A DNA stretch of 64,000 nt from Saliphagus infecundisoli (GCF_020177375.1 NZ_JAIWHV010000009.1:42736-106735), one strand, 5' to 3'; positions 8,780 through 17,084 are shown, numbered from the stretch's first letter. Notes: generated by a model not told the origin, from the letters alone. Made by a program: numbers and translations.

Positions 8780-9513
8780 GCATCCTATCCCACCCGTTGA
8801 ATCAAAAATCTTTACTGGAATTTTACTTCCAAATCGAGTTACCGACAGTATCTAGCCCGGTAAACCCCCCACGTCGGGAACTGCGTGGATGAGTCCAGGA
8901 GCACCAGCCAGAACGCCTATCAGATCAGAGAGAAGAAGAGGGGAATCCCACCGAACTATGAGAGAGAAATCATGAGCACTGCGGCGCGAAGCCACCACCA
9001 ACGAAGTGGCCAGCAGCGACACTGAGTGAGAGTAACCTGAGTTTCTCGCGGAAGGAGAACTGAACGTACTAGAGCAGCGTGAGATAGGGTCCGAGAACAG
9101 CGGAAACAGTGGTGTGTGCACCAGCCCGATCTGACTATCAATTCCCCGAGAGAAGTGGACTATCAGGCCACGCTGAGAACAGCGATACTTACCTCTCAAA
9201 CCGAGTGCTGAACACCGGATTTCAGATGATCTGGAGCAGTCCAGGGCGACCTCCCAGAGCGCCCAACCAGGGGTTGGCCCTGACTACAGCAGGGTTGACT
9301 ATCCACTGAGCGAGCGTGGAGCGAAGCGAAGCGCGAGCGTCAGTCGGGAGCCATAGAGGGTCGGAGTCAGCGGGGGGCCGGTCGGTAGGGAGAGCGGTCG
9401 GTCGGCAGGTGCTGCGGTCGACTACAAGGCCTCGTGTGGGCCGACACACCGTTCCGATGATTTGTGCATTGAACTGATCAGTAGCCTACGAGTAACGCCC
9501 ACAAAGCCGGGCG
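8780..9513. other. Gene-free stretch (about 730 bp) in the tRNA-adjacent island
   Basis: I found no convincing coding region on either strand. The part at about 8870-9300 has mixed composition with short repeated words such as GAGAGA and AGCAG and no recognisable tRNA, SRP or RNase P structure. At 9247-9300 there are short inverted words (CCAACC...GGTTGG). It could be a leftover replication or control region of the integrated element, but nothing decisive is visible. Confidence 0.4.
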
Positions 9514-9675
9514 ATGGAGGGAATAGATATGACGAGTTACAGATTCCGAGTGTGGGTAATTCCGAACCTGCCGGTAGAGCTCGAGCCAGAAACCGATGTC
9601 TGGAGAGATATCGAAGTCGATGGCTCGCATACCTTAGCGGACTTCCACGACGGTATCTTTGGGGGGCTCTGTTGA
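9514..9675 (+). pseudogene. pRiA4b ORF-3-like protein, N-terminal fragment
   Basis: The reading from ATG 9514 (or 9529) gives MTSYRFRVWVIPNLPVELEP, then DVWRDIEVDGSHTLADFHDGIF, ending at a TGA after 53 codons. This matches the N-terminus of the plasmid pRiA4b ORF-3-like family (normally about 150-200 residues), including the DIEVDGSHTLADFH strand-helix motif. The rest of the domain is missing and the xylanase starts 59 bp further on, so a recombination event probably removed it. Confidence 0.6.
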
Positions 9676-9734
9676 ATCACCACCCGTTTCCGGTATCCAT
9701 ACGACTTTCTCGCCTCAGGCTTCCGTATTTGCGG

Positions 9735-10724
9735 ATGTCCAGCGAAAAGACACTCCGCGAACTGGCCGACGAAAATGGCGTGACGATCGGGGCAGGCATT
9801 CCCGCTCGGTCGTTCAGACAGTATCCCGACGATCCGACGCTCGCACAGACGCTCAAGCGGGAGTTCAACGCGGTTACGACAGCGAACGCGCTGAAGATGG
9901 GGCCGTTGCGCCCCGCACGCAAGGTCTACGATTTCGATGATGCCGACGCGATCGTGAACTTCGGTGTCACAAACGACATGACCGTCCGGGGACACACGTT
10001 GCTCTGGCACAAGCAGACTCCGGAGTGGTTTCTCGCTTGGGACTACACCGACGACCAGTTAGAAGCGTTTGTCCGGGATCATATCCACACGGTGGCCGGC
10101 CGCTATCACGATAAGGTGGACGTCTGGGACGTGGTGAACGAAGCGGTGGCCGACGACGGATCGATGCGCGAGACGATGTGGTACGAGGCGATGGGCGAAG
10201 CGTATCTCGACAAGGCCTTCGAGTGGGCAAACGACGTCGCGCCGAACGCCGCTCTCTATTACAACGATTACGAGATCGCCTCGGACAACGACAAAGCCGA
10301 CGCTGTATACGACCTCCTGGAACGCCTGCTCGACCGTGGCGTACCGATCGACGGCGTCGGGATCCAGATGCACTCCCTTCCGTCGTATCAGCACAGCCGA
10401 GAGGATCCCGAAGCGGTCGGGGCGAACATCCGTCGCTTCAAAGACCTCGGCTTGGACGTCCAGGTCACCGAGATGGACGTTGCGTACGGCCCCGACGAGG
10501 AGTTCGACGACCGCCTCGAACACCAAGCGCAGTACTATCGAGACGTCCTCGAGGCGTGTCTCGACAACGGCTGTAACACGCTCATCACGTGGGGCGTCCA
10601 CGACGCGGGATCCTGGCTCCAGAATCGCTACGAGGTGACGGCCGATCCCCTGCTCTTCGACGAGAACTTCGATCCCAAACCCGCGTATTACGCGATCCGA
10701 GATCTCTTAGAGAGCCGGAGTTGA
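9735..10724 (+). CDS. GH10 family endo-1,4-beta-xylanase, no signal peptide
   Basis: The 329-residue TIM-barrel glycoside hydrolase cleaves beta-1,4-xylan backbones. Diagnostic GH10 motifs are present: TTANALKMG, RGHTLLWHKQ, acid/base E136 in WDVVNEA, YYNDYEI, GVGIQMH, nucleophile E246 in QVTEMDV, and TWGVHDAGSW near the C-terminus. The length matches a bare catalytic domain, with no carbohydrate-binding module. The frame is open upstream to 9462, but that extension is Arg-rich and overlaps a pseudogene; the ATG at 9735 gives the normal GH10 start. No Sec or Tat signal precedes it, so the enzyme is probably cytoplasmic, perhaps acting on imported oligosaccharides. Neighbours suggest lateral gain. 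Confidence 0.93.
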   Translation: MSSEKTLRELADENGVTIGAGIPARSFRQYPDDPTLAQTLKREFNAVTTANALKMGPLRPARKVYDFDDADAIVNFGVTNDMTVRGHTLLWHKQTPEWFLAWDYTDDQLEAFVRDHIHTVAGRYHDKVDVWDVVNEAVADDGSMRETMWYEAMGEAYLDKAFEWANDVAPNAALYYNDYEIASDNDKADAVYDLLERLLDRGVPIDGVGIQMHSLPSYQHSREDPEAVGANIRRFKDLGLDVQVTEMDVAYGPDEEFDDRLEHQAQYYRDVLEACLDNGCNTLITWGVHDAGSWLQNRYEVTADPLLFDENFDPKPAYYAIRDLLESRS

Positions 10725-10775
10725 CGCGTACGAACTCCAAGGGTGTCGTGTGCCGGGATTCGGGGCTCGGAGAGT

Positions 10776-11351
10776 TCACTCGCGATAATCGAACTGAAGG
10801 ACGCTATCGGGAGCGGGCGATTCGGGGAAGGACCGCCCGTATACTGACGCGACGATCTCCCGAATCTCCCGGAGTTGATCCGCATTGTCTTCGGTACAGT
10901 TCGTCGCACAGAGCGCGTATACGTCGCCGTTGTCGTGGAATCCGTATTTGAGCGGGCTGTGGCAGTGCGGACAGCGAAGGTCGGCGTGGGCGTGCATCCA
11001 TTCGACGTCGAACCCGGTCTCACGAAGGCGTCTGTAGAGGGCATACCAGACGTGAACGTCCCAGTTCGCGCGTCCCTCCGCGGCGCGTTTGAGCCGGCGA
11101 AGCGCAAGAGCCGTCTTCCGGTACAGGCCGTCGTTCGGGGCGGCGTGGCGCTGGTGGTTGCGACGGAACTGATTGAAGAGGGCTGCCTTGGAGGACGTCA
11201 CCGACCCGTTCGTGAGCTCACCCCCGAGAACCGAGTCAGCGGTGAACTCGTCGGGGGCCGTCGCCCGTTCGGGTCGGCCCTGCCCGTCGTACTCGGTTTC
11301 GTTCGAAAGCGGTGCGCCCGTCCGTGGACAAAACGAATCTTTCCCAATCAT
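10776..11351 (-). CDS. Conserved haloarchaeal zinc-binding protein (paralogue of 16542-17084)
   Basis: The 191-residue protein of unknown function opens MIGKDSFCPRTGAPLSNE. Its central helical region (residues about 50-105) is rich in R and H: LFNQFRRNHQRH, YRKTALALRRLKRAA. Then comes EWMHAHADLRCPHCHSPLKY with CATNCTED, a zinc-ribbon-like CxxC...CxxxC. The same architecture and phrases recur in the gene at 16542-17084, so they form a paralogous family. Lack of membrane segments points to a cytoplasmic, perhaps nucleic-acid-binding protein; that is inference. Confidence 0.75.
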   Translation of the reverse strand: MIGKDSFCPRTGAPLSNETEYDGQGRPERATAPDEFTADSVLGGELTNGSVTSSKAALFNQFRRNHQRHAAPNDGLYRKTALALRRLKRAAEGRANWDVHVWYALYRRLRETGFDVEWMHAHADLRCPHCHSPLKYGFHDNGDVYALCATNCTEDNADQLREIREIVASVYGRSFPESPAPDSVLQFDYRE

Positions 11352-11793
11352 TGGCCTGTCTCGTGAGGATCGTTCCGGCTCGAGGTCGTGGGTTGAGCCG
11401 TACCCGGTGCTCGGCTGGGATCAAGACGGTTCATCGACCGGTGCGTTCGAACGGCGTCGGCGAAGGCGGCGTAGCCTGGCTGGCTCGTAGGCGATCCGTT
11501 CTCGAATCGTTCCGTATCCGGGATTGTTCGACCAGGATCATCCGCACTGTGGCGCGTCACCCGGCCGGAACCGTTTGCGCTCCCGCATCACTACCGGAGA
11601 GAGTTAAGCATTTCCAATGGAAATCCAACCAATGCGGAGCGTCATGTCGTCTACAATCGGCGTGTCGTCGTTCGTCTAGGCTCCGTGAAACAGCTCGAGA
11701 TCGGCCGCAAACGCGCTTTCGCCGAGTGAAACGGGTGCCCAACGGCGCCACGAGGAGCCGGGAACCGGTTTTCGTGTATAACCGAAGGGAACA
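11352..11793. other. Intergenic tract (about 440 bp), nothing identified
   Basis: Several overlapping ORFs are open here in G+C-rich sequence, but none has plausible protein sense. The region separates the divergent genes at 11351 (minus) and 11828 (plus) and must contain the minus-gene promoter, which I could not place. Confidence 0.35.
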
Positions 11794-11801
11794 TTATAAA
11801 G
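11793..11801 (+). promoter_or_regulatory. TATA-like box of the gene at 11828
   Basis: ATTATAAAG lies 27-35 bp before the ATG at 11828, consistent with a leaderless or nearly leaderless transcript. It rejects the longer upstream start of the same open frame. Confidence 0.5.
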
Positions 11802-11827
11802 TGGCGTCCCCGTACAGCCCCCGAGGA

Positions 11828-12097
11828 ATGGACTCGACCGACACACCTCCCGAGGAGCTTTCGGAAGGCGAGTTGTTTACCGAATACGTCGAACTCCTCG
11901 AACGGAACGCACCGACCGACGGATACACCAAGACGAAACTCAAACGGAGGCGTATCTCCCTGCTCTCGGAGATCGGGGACCGCCTCGAGGAACTCGAGGC
12001 GGTGAAGGCTCTCCTCTGTGACGCCAGTATCGACCGAGCCGGCGAGGCTGCCGGACGGGCGGACTCCTCGACCGAGATCGGGATCGACGGGGAGTAA
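11828..12097 (+). CDS. Small acidic helical protein, unknown function
   Basis: The 89-residue protein opens MDSTDTPPEELSEGELFTEY. One long predicted helical stretch (residues about 14-70: TEYVELLERNAPTDGYTK, SLLSEIGDRLEELEAVKALL) has coiled-coil character, followed by a polar tail. No known domain. The TATA-like box upstream and acidic haloarchaeal composition support it as a real gene. It converges with the HMA gene at 12224, with a strong hairpin between them. Confidence 0.6.
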   Translation: MDSTDTPPEELSEGELFTEYVELLERNAPTDGYTKTKLKRRRISLLSEIGDRLEELEAVKALLCDASIDRAGEAAGRADSSTEIGIDGE

Positions 12098-12180
12098 GAC
12101 GGCGGTTCTCCGTGGCTTCGACCGTTCGATGTCGTCGGCCGTGACTCCGTTCTCTGTATCCCATTCGTTCTCTGTGCCGT

Positions 12181-12222
12181 CCGCTCGAGCAGCGCGACCG
12201 ACCACGGTCGGTCGAGTAGCGG
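12181..12222. terminator. Strong hairpin between convergent genes
   Basis: CGACCGAC (12195-12202) and GTCGGTCG (12207-12214) pair perfectly across a CACG loop. CCGCT (12181-12185) and AGCGG (12218-12222) can form an outer helix. It sits just after the stop of the HMA gene on the minus strand and 84 bp or more after the stop of 11828-12097. It has no flanking T-run, so it may be a 3'-end structure or processing site rather than a classical archaeal terminator. Confidence 0.4.
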
Positions 12223-12223
12223 A

Positions 12224-12424
12224 TCACGTCGACGGGTCGTACCCGGCGTCGACGATCGTTTCGCGGATCCGGTCGCGGGTCGGATCGCCGTAGACGCGCA
12301 CCTCGCCGGTGTCGGCGTCGGGGACGACGTCCGTGACGCCCGGGAGATCGGTGAGCCGACTGCGGATAACGCGTTCGCATCCCTGACACTCCATCCCGTC
12401 TACGCGAACCGTGTACTCGTTCAT
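12224..12424 (-). CDS. HMA-domain copper chaperone (CopZ-like)
   Basis: This 66-residue soluble ferredoxin-like metallochaperone carries the metal-binding motif GMECQGC, with Cys at residues 13 and 16. It has the expected beta-alpha-beta text (EYTVRVDGM, GVTDVVPDADTGEVRV, IRETIVDAGYDP). Such proteins carry Cu(I) to P-type ATPases or cuproenzymes. It lies 85 bp after the CoxB gene on the same strand, with its own promoter-like box between, so it may supply copper for the CuA site. That role is inferred from context. Confidence 0.88.
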   Translation of the reverse strand: MNEYTVRVDGMECQGCERVIRSRLTDLPGVTDVVPDADTGEVRVYGDPTRDRIRETIVDAGYDPST

Positions 12425-12450
12425 GCGCGGTCGGTACTCGGAACGGCGAA

Positions 12451-12460
12451 CATTTAAATC
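12451..12460 (-). promoter_or_regulatory. TATA-like box of the HMA gene
   Basis: On the minus strand GATTTAAATG lies about 27-36 bp before the ATG at 12424. It suggests independent, probably leaderless transcription of the chaperone inside the cluster. Confidence 0.5.
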
Positions 12461-12509
12461 ATAACTAATACATAGATATATGAGTACTCTGCTGTATTTC
12501 GCGGTCCAC

Positions 12510-13184
12510 TCACTCGGAGAGCCACGCCTCGAACGTTTCGTCGTCGACGATCCGGACGCGAAATTCCATCCTCGCGTGGCCGGACCCGCAGTAGGACCCA
12601 CAGTAGCCCCGGTACTCCCCTTCCCGGATCGTCGTCGTTCGGATCGCGTGTTCCTCGCCCGGAACCGCCATCTGTTTGAGTCCGAGCTCCGGAACATGAA
12701 GCGAGTGAATAACGTCCATAGAATTGATCGTTAGATGAATAGATCGGTCGACAGGAACGACGAGCTCGTCGGCCGTCCGTCCGTTCTGGCCCGGATACTC
12801 GAACCGGAACTCGAACCGTTCGGCCCTTACGGCTACCTCCAGGTCCACCCCACCGTCGGCGCTCGAAAACGGCCGAGTCCCCAGCGCCTCGGCTGCGGCG
12901 ACCCCGACGCCCCCGAGGGTGACCGCGGAGCCGGCGATCCAGGCGAGCTCGTACCGCCGGACGGGGTCGACGCCGTCGCGTCCGTCGGTGCGGACGGCGT
13001 GATAGAGGGCGAGACCGACGAGGAGCGCGATCACGACCCCGGCACCCATGACGCGCCGATGGAGCCTCCCGATCACCTCGGCAGTCGAGGTCGACGCCGG
13101 GACCGAGCCTACGGTGGTCGGGACGCCCGGGTCGAGGACGGGACCGAACGCGACGAGCGAATCGATGGCGAGCACCATCGTCAT
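12510..13184 (-). CDS. coxB: Cytochrome c oxidase subunit II (CuA-containing)
   Basis: This 224-residue subunit accepts electrons from a cupredoxin or cytochrome donor and passes them to CoxA. There are two N-terminal membrane helices (about residues 38-60 and 74-98) and a C-terminal cupredoxin domain. The CuA ligands are visible: H160 in DVIHSLHVPE, then C195, C199, H203 and M206 in CGSYCGSGHARM. The canonical E in CSEIC is Y here, but that position uses its backbone carbonyl. I chose the ATG at 13184 (MTMVLAIDS); the longer frame upstream is Arg-rich. It lies just after the Tat lipoprotein propeller gene and opposite-strand to CoxA at 20670. Confidence 0.93.
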   Translation of the reverse strand: MTMVLAIDSLVAFGPVLDPGVPTTVGSVPASTSTAEVIGRLHRRVMGAGVVIALLVGLALYHAVRTDGRDGVDPVRRYELAWIAGSAVTLGGVGVAAAEALGTRPFSSADGGVDLEVAVRAERFEFRFEYPGQNGRTADELVVPVDRSIHLTINSMDVIHSLHVPELGLKQMAVPGEEHAIRTTTIREGEYRGYCGSYCGSGHARMEFRVRIVDDETFEAWLSE

Positions 13185-13246
13185 CGTACGACGACGTTCG
13201 GGGTCGACAGGGAAGTACCGTGGCGATCCATTCGAAACCCGTACCG

Positions 13247-14209
13247 TCAGAACCGCCGCTCGAGGACCGTGCCCGACTCGCCGACGATGATCCGGGGCGT
13301 TCGCGACGTGCCCAGGGTGACGGCCCGGAGGTCGTTGCCGGCGTCGATCGCCTCGAGTTCCTCCCAGCCGTCGAACGAGCGTTCGTAGACGCCGCCCGCG
13401 GCGCTGACCGCGAGCCCGTCGTAGCGGTCGCGGACGATCGACGTCAGCGGTTGCTGGCCGACGACGGTCCTCGACCACGCGCCGCCGTCGTATCGGTAGA
13501 TAACGCCGTTGCCGCCGACGACCGAGACGTGGCCCGGATCGACGGCGGCGGCGTCGTGGAAGGTGACGCTCGCCCCCTCGACACCGAGCCGTCGCCAGGT
13601 CTCGCCGCCGTCGCCCGACTCGTAGACGCCGCCGTCGGTATCACAGAGGTAGGCGTACTCGAGGGGAGTCACGTCGAGGGCGGCGACGCTCGAACCGGTC
13701 GTCGGCTCGGTCGCCCCGGCCCACTCGAGGGCGGTGCCGTCGCGCCGGCCCCGGAGGACGAATCCGGAGCTGTTGACGAGAAAGAGCCGCTCGCTCCCGG
13801 AGAGCCCGCCGACGGCGATCGCCTCCCAGGAGCTCGTCAGACCGTTCGGCGCGGTGAAGTCGACGGCGCGGTCGGCGACGACGTCGTAGGCGCCGAGGGC
13901 CCCGCTGTCCCCGGCGAACCAGACGGTCCGGCCGTTGTCGGTCACGTCGACCGACCGCAGCTCGTTTCGGGCGCCGGCGGGACCGGACGGGAGGCGGACC
14001 GACCAGCCGCCGTCGGCGCGGGCGAGGACGATGCCGTCCTCGCCGACCGCGTACGCCCCTTCCCGGGTCGCGACGACGCCGTGGAGGGTCGCGTCGGTCG
14101 GCACGTCGGCGCGAACCCACCTGCCGTCGGGATCGCTCAGACAGCCGGCAACGCCGAGGGAAGCCAGGGCCCCCGCGAGAACCCGCCTGCGAGAGGGGCG
14201 GTCGCTCAT
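13247..14209 (-). CDS. Tat-exported lipoprotein with beta-propeller repeats (YCF48/HCF136-like)
   Basis: The 320-residue protein starts MSDRPSRRRVLAGALASLG, then VAGC: a twin-arginine signal with a lipobox Cys at about residue 23, so it is probably anchored on the outer face of the membrane. The rest is made of repeated propeller-blade units, with phrases such as GEDGIVLARADGGW, WFAGDSGALGAYDV, SGDGGETWRRLG, GGNGVIYRYDGGAW and GESGTVLERRF. Photosystem II assembly factors use this fold. It is clearly paralogous to the gene at 24449. It overlaps the upstream membrane gene by 4 bp (ATGA) and precedes CoxB, so I propose a role in CoxB/CuA assembly. Confidence 0.85.
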   Translation of the reverse strand: MSDRPSRRRVLAGALASLGVAGCLSDPDGRWVRADVPTDATLHGVVATREGAYAVGEDGIVLARADGGWSVRLPSGPAGARNELRSVDVTDNGRTVWFAGDSGALGAYDVVADRAVDFTAPNGLTSSWEAIAVGGLSGSERLFLVNSSGFVLRGRRDGTALEWAGATEPTTGSSVAALDVTPLEYAYLCDTDGGVYESGDGGETWRRLGVEGASVTFHDAAAVDPGHVSVVGGNGVIYRYDGGAWSRTVVGQQPLTSIVRDRYDGLAVSAAGGVYERSFDGWEELEAIDAGNDLRAVTLGTSRTPRIIVGESGTVLERRF

Positions 14210-15504
14210 CGGCGCGACTCACCCGGCGGCGTGAACGCGCCGGGCGCGGAGGTGCGTTTGAGGACGGTGGCGATCCGGATCACGTACGCAAAGAGGATCG
14301 CGAGCGGACTGAACGCCATCGCGAGCGCCAGACTCACGAGGACGAGCAACGGCCCCTCGTGGGCGACCGGCGGGTAGCCGCTCGCGTAGATCATGATCAC
14401 GAGCGTCGAGGTCAGCAAGGCGGCGGTGCCGCTGTAGGTGATCCGCCTCGAGAGCCGCGCGAGTTCCTGCTGGAGGTAGATCGCCATGAAGTACTGGCGG
14501 GTCGCGTCGACGACGACGTTGAGCTCTCCAAGCTCCGAGAGCAGGGTCCGGGTGCGAGTCGAGAGCTCCTCGTCGAAGCGCCGTGCCAGCCGCCGGGCTT
14601 CGTTCGCGTCGCTGGCGTAGTCCCGATCCAGCGCCGGGAGCACGACGTCGAACACCGACTCGGGGCCCTCGTTGAGACGGTCACAGAGCAGTTCGGCGTG
14701 ATCGCCGGTCCGGACGGCGTACGCACTGACCGCCTCGAGGGCGGGCGAGCGGTCGTCGTCGTCGGTTCGGTCACAGCGGGCGGCGAGCGTGTCGGCCCGG
14801 TTGCCGAGCGTGCCGGCAAGGCGGGCGAAGAAGGGGCCGGGTTCCGTCGGGCTGACGCCGCTGCCGGGCGTTCTGGACTCGACGCGCCTGCGGAACTCCC
14901 GGACGTCGTCGATGCGCTCGCTGAGCCGGTCGGGCGTCCCGAACAGCCGGGAGACGATGAGTTGGTTGACCGAGACGACGATCGGGATGAACGAGAAGAG
15001 GCCGGCGATCATCGTCGAGAACATCGTCGTGACGAACCGGCTCTCGCGGACGCCGATGACGTCGCTCACTCCGAGGAGGATCGCGACGGCGAAGACGCCG
15101 CCGACGAACCCGGCGACGATCACGCCGCGGTCGCCCTCCAGAAAGAGCCATCGCCGGCTGCGGCCCCGTCGGTCGGCGTCTCCCAGATGGTGGAACGCGA
15201 TCCGGGCGCCCGCGGCGAGGACGCCGGCACCGATCACGAGGAAGGCGTACGTCAGGCGGAGGACGTAGATTACGAACGAGAGGCCGAGCGAGGAATCCGT
15301 GGCGGTGGAATCGGTGGACGTGGAGTCGGTGGGGTCATCCGCGTCGTCGTCCGCCCCGCCGGCTTCCTCGCCGGGATCACCCGACTCCGTTCGCTCCGGC
15401 GGCGGACCCGCCGCGGGAAGCGCCGTTTCGGAGGGGCTGTCGGTCGGTTCGTCGCCGTCGCCGGTGTCGTCGAGGTCGTCAGTGTCGTCGGAGCTGTCCG
15501 TCAT
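14206..15504 (-). CDS. Large membrane protein with acidic N-terminal tail, unknown function
   Basis: The 432-residue protein starts at MTDSSDDTDDLDDTGDGDEP. The first 75 residues are Asp/Ser/Thr-rich and disordered. Hydrophobic segments follow at about 82-103, 125-148 and 153-176, then a long soluble domain (about 185-350) and two C-terminal membrane segments (SGTAALLTSTLVIMIYA; GPLLVLVSLALAMAFS). The ORF frame continues far upstream but that part is an Arg-rich shadow of the DUF389 gene. Its start overlaps the DUF389 stop by 4 bp and its stop overlaps the propeller start by 4 bp, so the three are translationally coupled. I recognise no function. Confidence 0.8.
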   Translation of the reverse strand: MTDSSDDTDDLDDTGDGDEPTDSPSETALPAAGPPPERTESGDPGEEAGGADDDADDPTDSTSTDSTATDSSLGLSFVIYVLRLTYAFLVIGAGVLAAGARIAFHHLGDADRRGRSRRWLFLEGDRGVIVAGFVGGVFAVAILLGVSDVIGVRESRFVTTMFSTMIAGLFSFIPIVVSVNQLIVSRLFGTPDRLSERIDDVREFRRRVESRTPGSGVSPTEPGPFFARLAGTLGNRADTLAARCDRTDDDDRSPALEAVSAYAVRTGDHAELLCDRLNEGPESVFDVVLPALDRDYASDANEARRLARRFDEELSTRTRTLLSELGELNVVVDATRQYFMAIYLQQELARLSRRITYSGTAALLTSTLVIMIYASGYPPVAHEGPLLVLVSLALAMAFSPLAILFAYVIRIATVLKRTSAPGAFTPPGESRR

Positions 15505-16535
15505 GGGTGGAGGGTTCCGGAGGCGTACTCGAGTAGTCGGATCGCGAGGACGAGCGCGAGCGTGATGAGGACGACCCGCCGGAGGATCGTCGACCGAGCG
15601 GTGACGATCCGTGCCCGGTCGTGGGGGTGATAGCCGAGCGCCCACAGCGTCCCGAGCGCGCCCAGGTTGATCGCCAAGATGTTGAGCACGACGACGACGA
15701 GCGAGCCGGTCACGACCGGTGGAACGTACCACGCGAGCCCGACGCCGGCGACGCCGATCGGGGGCATGATCGCCGCCGCGATCATCACGCCGATGAGGTC
15801 GGTCATCCCGCTGGTCGCCATCGCGAGTCCGCCGGCGACGCCGCCACAGACGGCGACGGTCACCAGCAACGACGGCGGGAGCGTGTGGCTCCCGAGCCGG
15901 AGGCTGGCCTCCAGGCTGACCGCGCTCGAGACGACCGTCGAGGTCCGGGCGAGGCCGGCGAACGCGAGCGCGCTCGCGAAGCCGACGGTGAGCCCGATCA
16001 GTTGGAGGCGAACGCCGCGGGCGAAGAGGCTCCGGTCGTCGAGCACCGTCGCGACGCTGACTCCCATCGCGGGACCCAACAGCGGCGCGATCACCATTGC
16101 ACCGACGAGGACGGCGAGCGAGTCGAGCAGGACGCCGGCGGTCGCGACGACGGCGCTGATCGCGCTCATCGCCCCGAAGATGGGCACGGGTGGGAGCTGT
16201 GATTCGGCCTTCGATCTGAGTTCGCTCCGGGAGATGCGCTCGAAGCCGAGGCGCTCGACGTCGTCGGTGGCGGGAAGCGAGGCGTCGTCGGCCGGGTGGA
16301 CGGCCATCGATTCGGAGACGACGACGGTGACGTTCCCGGGGGCCGTGGCGAGTTCCTCCTCGATCCGCTCGACGATCCGGGTCGGCACCGGGACGATCAC
16401 GGTTCGGGAGCTCCCGTCGTCGCGATCGGTGACGCTGTAGTCGAGGTCGTACCGATTCAGGACCTCGACGACCGCCTCGACGTTTCGGCTCGATTCCGCA
16501 AGCACCGTGATCAGTCGCGTATCCGAGCGGCTCAC
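15501..16535 (-). CDS. DUF389 (TIGR00341-like) integral membrane protein
   Basis: This 344-residue protein has an N-terminal ACT-like soluble domain (about residues 1-90: LITVLAESSRNVEAVVEVLN, RTVIVPVPTRIVERIEEEL). The DUF389 membrane domain follows, with family phrases such as VGAMVIAPLLGPAMG, LGSHTLPPSLLVT, ATSGMTDLIGVMIAAAIMPP and NILAINLGAL across six to seven helices. Function of the family is not established; the soluble sensor plus membrane domain suggests a regulated channel or transporter. It follows the zinc protein by 6 bp and is coupled to the next gene by a 4-bp overlap. Confidence 0.9.
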   Translation of the reverse strand: MSRSDTRLITVLAESSRNVEAVVEVLNRYDLDYSVTDRDDGSSRTVIVPVPTRIVERIEEELATAPGNVTVVVSESMAVHPADDASLPATDDVERLGFERISRSELRSKAESQLPPVPIFGAMSAISAVVATAGVLLDSLAVLVGAMVIAPLLGPAMGVSVATVLDDRSLFARGVRLQLIGLTVGFASALAFAGLARTSTVVSSAVSLEASLRLGSHTLPPSLLVTVAVCGGVAGGLAMATSGMTDLIGVMIAAAIMPPIGVAGVGLAWYVPPVVTGSLVVVVLNILAINLGALGTLWALGYHPHDRARIVTARSTILRRVVLITLALVLAIRLLEYASGTLHP

Positions 16536-16541
16536 GGTGAG

Positions 16542-17084
16542 TTACAGCACGTGGAGGTCGTCGGTCGGAGGGGTCGGTTCGTCGGGGAACGCACGCTCGT
16601 GGAGCGAGGCGACGAGTCCGCGGATCTCGTCCAGACGGTCGCCTCCGTGGGCACACGAGAGCCCACACCGTGCGACGAGCCCGCTCGGACCGCGCTCGAA
16701 CGCGAGGCGGCCGCCGCAGTCGGGACAGCGGGGTTCGGCGTGGGCGTGCATCCACGCGACCTCGAACCCGTGTCGGGCGAGACGTTCGCCGAGGGCGTAC
16801 CAGACGATCTCGTCGCGGCCCTCCCGAGCGTTCGCGGTTCGTTTGAGCCGCGCGAGCGCGAGCGACGCGCGCCCGTACAGCTTCCCGTCGGGGTCGGCGT
16901 GGCGCCGGTGGCACCGACGGAAGTACCGGAGCAACGCACGCCGCGAGGACCGGGTTCCCCCCGTCGTGAGCGGGACGGGGTCGTCGGTCGCGGGCGCCCG
17001 CTGGGGCACTCCCCGTTCGTCGTAGTGGCTCTCTTCGGAGAGAGACGCACCGCTGGTCGGACAGAACGCGTGGTCTCCGATCAT
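16542..17084 (-). CDS. Conserved haloarchaeal zinc-binding protein (paralogue of 10776-11351)
   Basis: The 180-residue protein opens MIGDHAFCPTSGASLSEES and keeps the same layout as the gene at 10776: a basic helical middle (LLRYFRRCHRRHADPDGKLY, ASLALARLKRTANA), then AWMHAHAEPRCPDCGGRLAF and CGLSCAHGGDRLDEIRGLV. The CxxC...CxxxC set suggests zinc binding. It is the first gene of the minus-strand string (zinc protein, DUF389, membrane protein, propeller), 6 bp before DUF389. Function unknown; the link to the oxidase genes is positional. Confidence 0.78.
   Translation of the reverse strand: MIGDHAFCPTSGASLSEESHYDERGVPQRAPATDDPVPLTTGGTRSSRRALLRYFRRCHRRHADPDGKLYGRASLALARLKRTANAREGRDEIVWYALGERLARHGFEVAWMHAHAEPRCPDCGGRLAFERGPSGLVARCGLSCAHGGDRLDEIRGLVASLHERAFPDEPTPPTDDLHVL

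Noticed and set aside
14206..16914. A 902-codon minus-strand ORF
   Set aside because: Only the part from 15504 down has protein sense; the upstream 470 codons are a shadow of DUF389 and the zinc protein.
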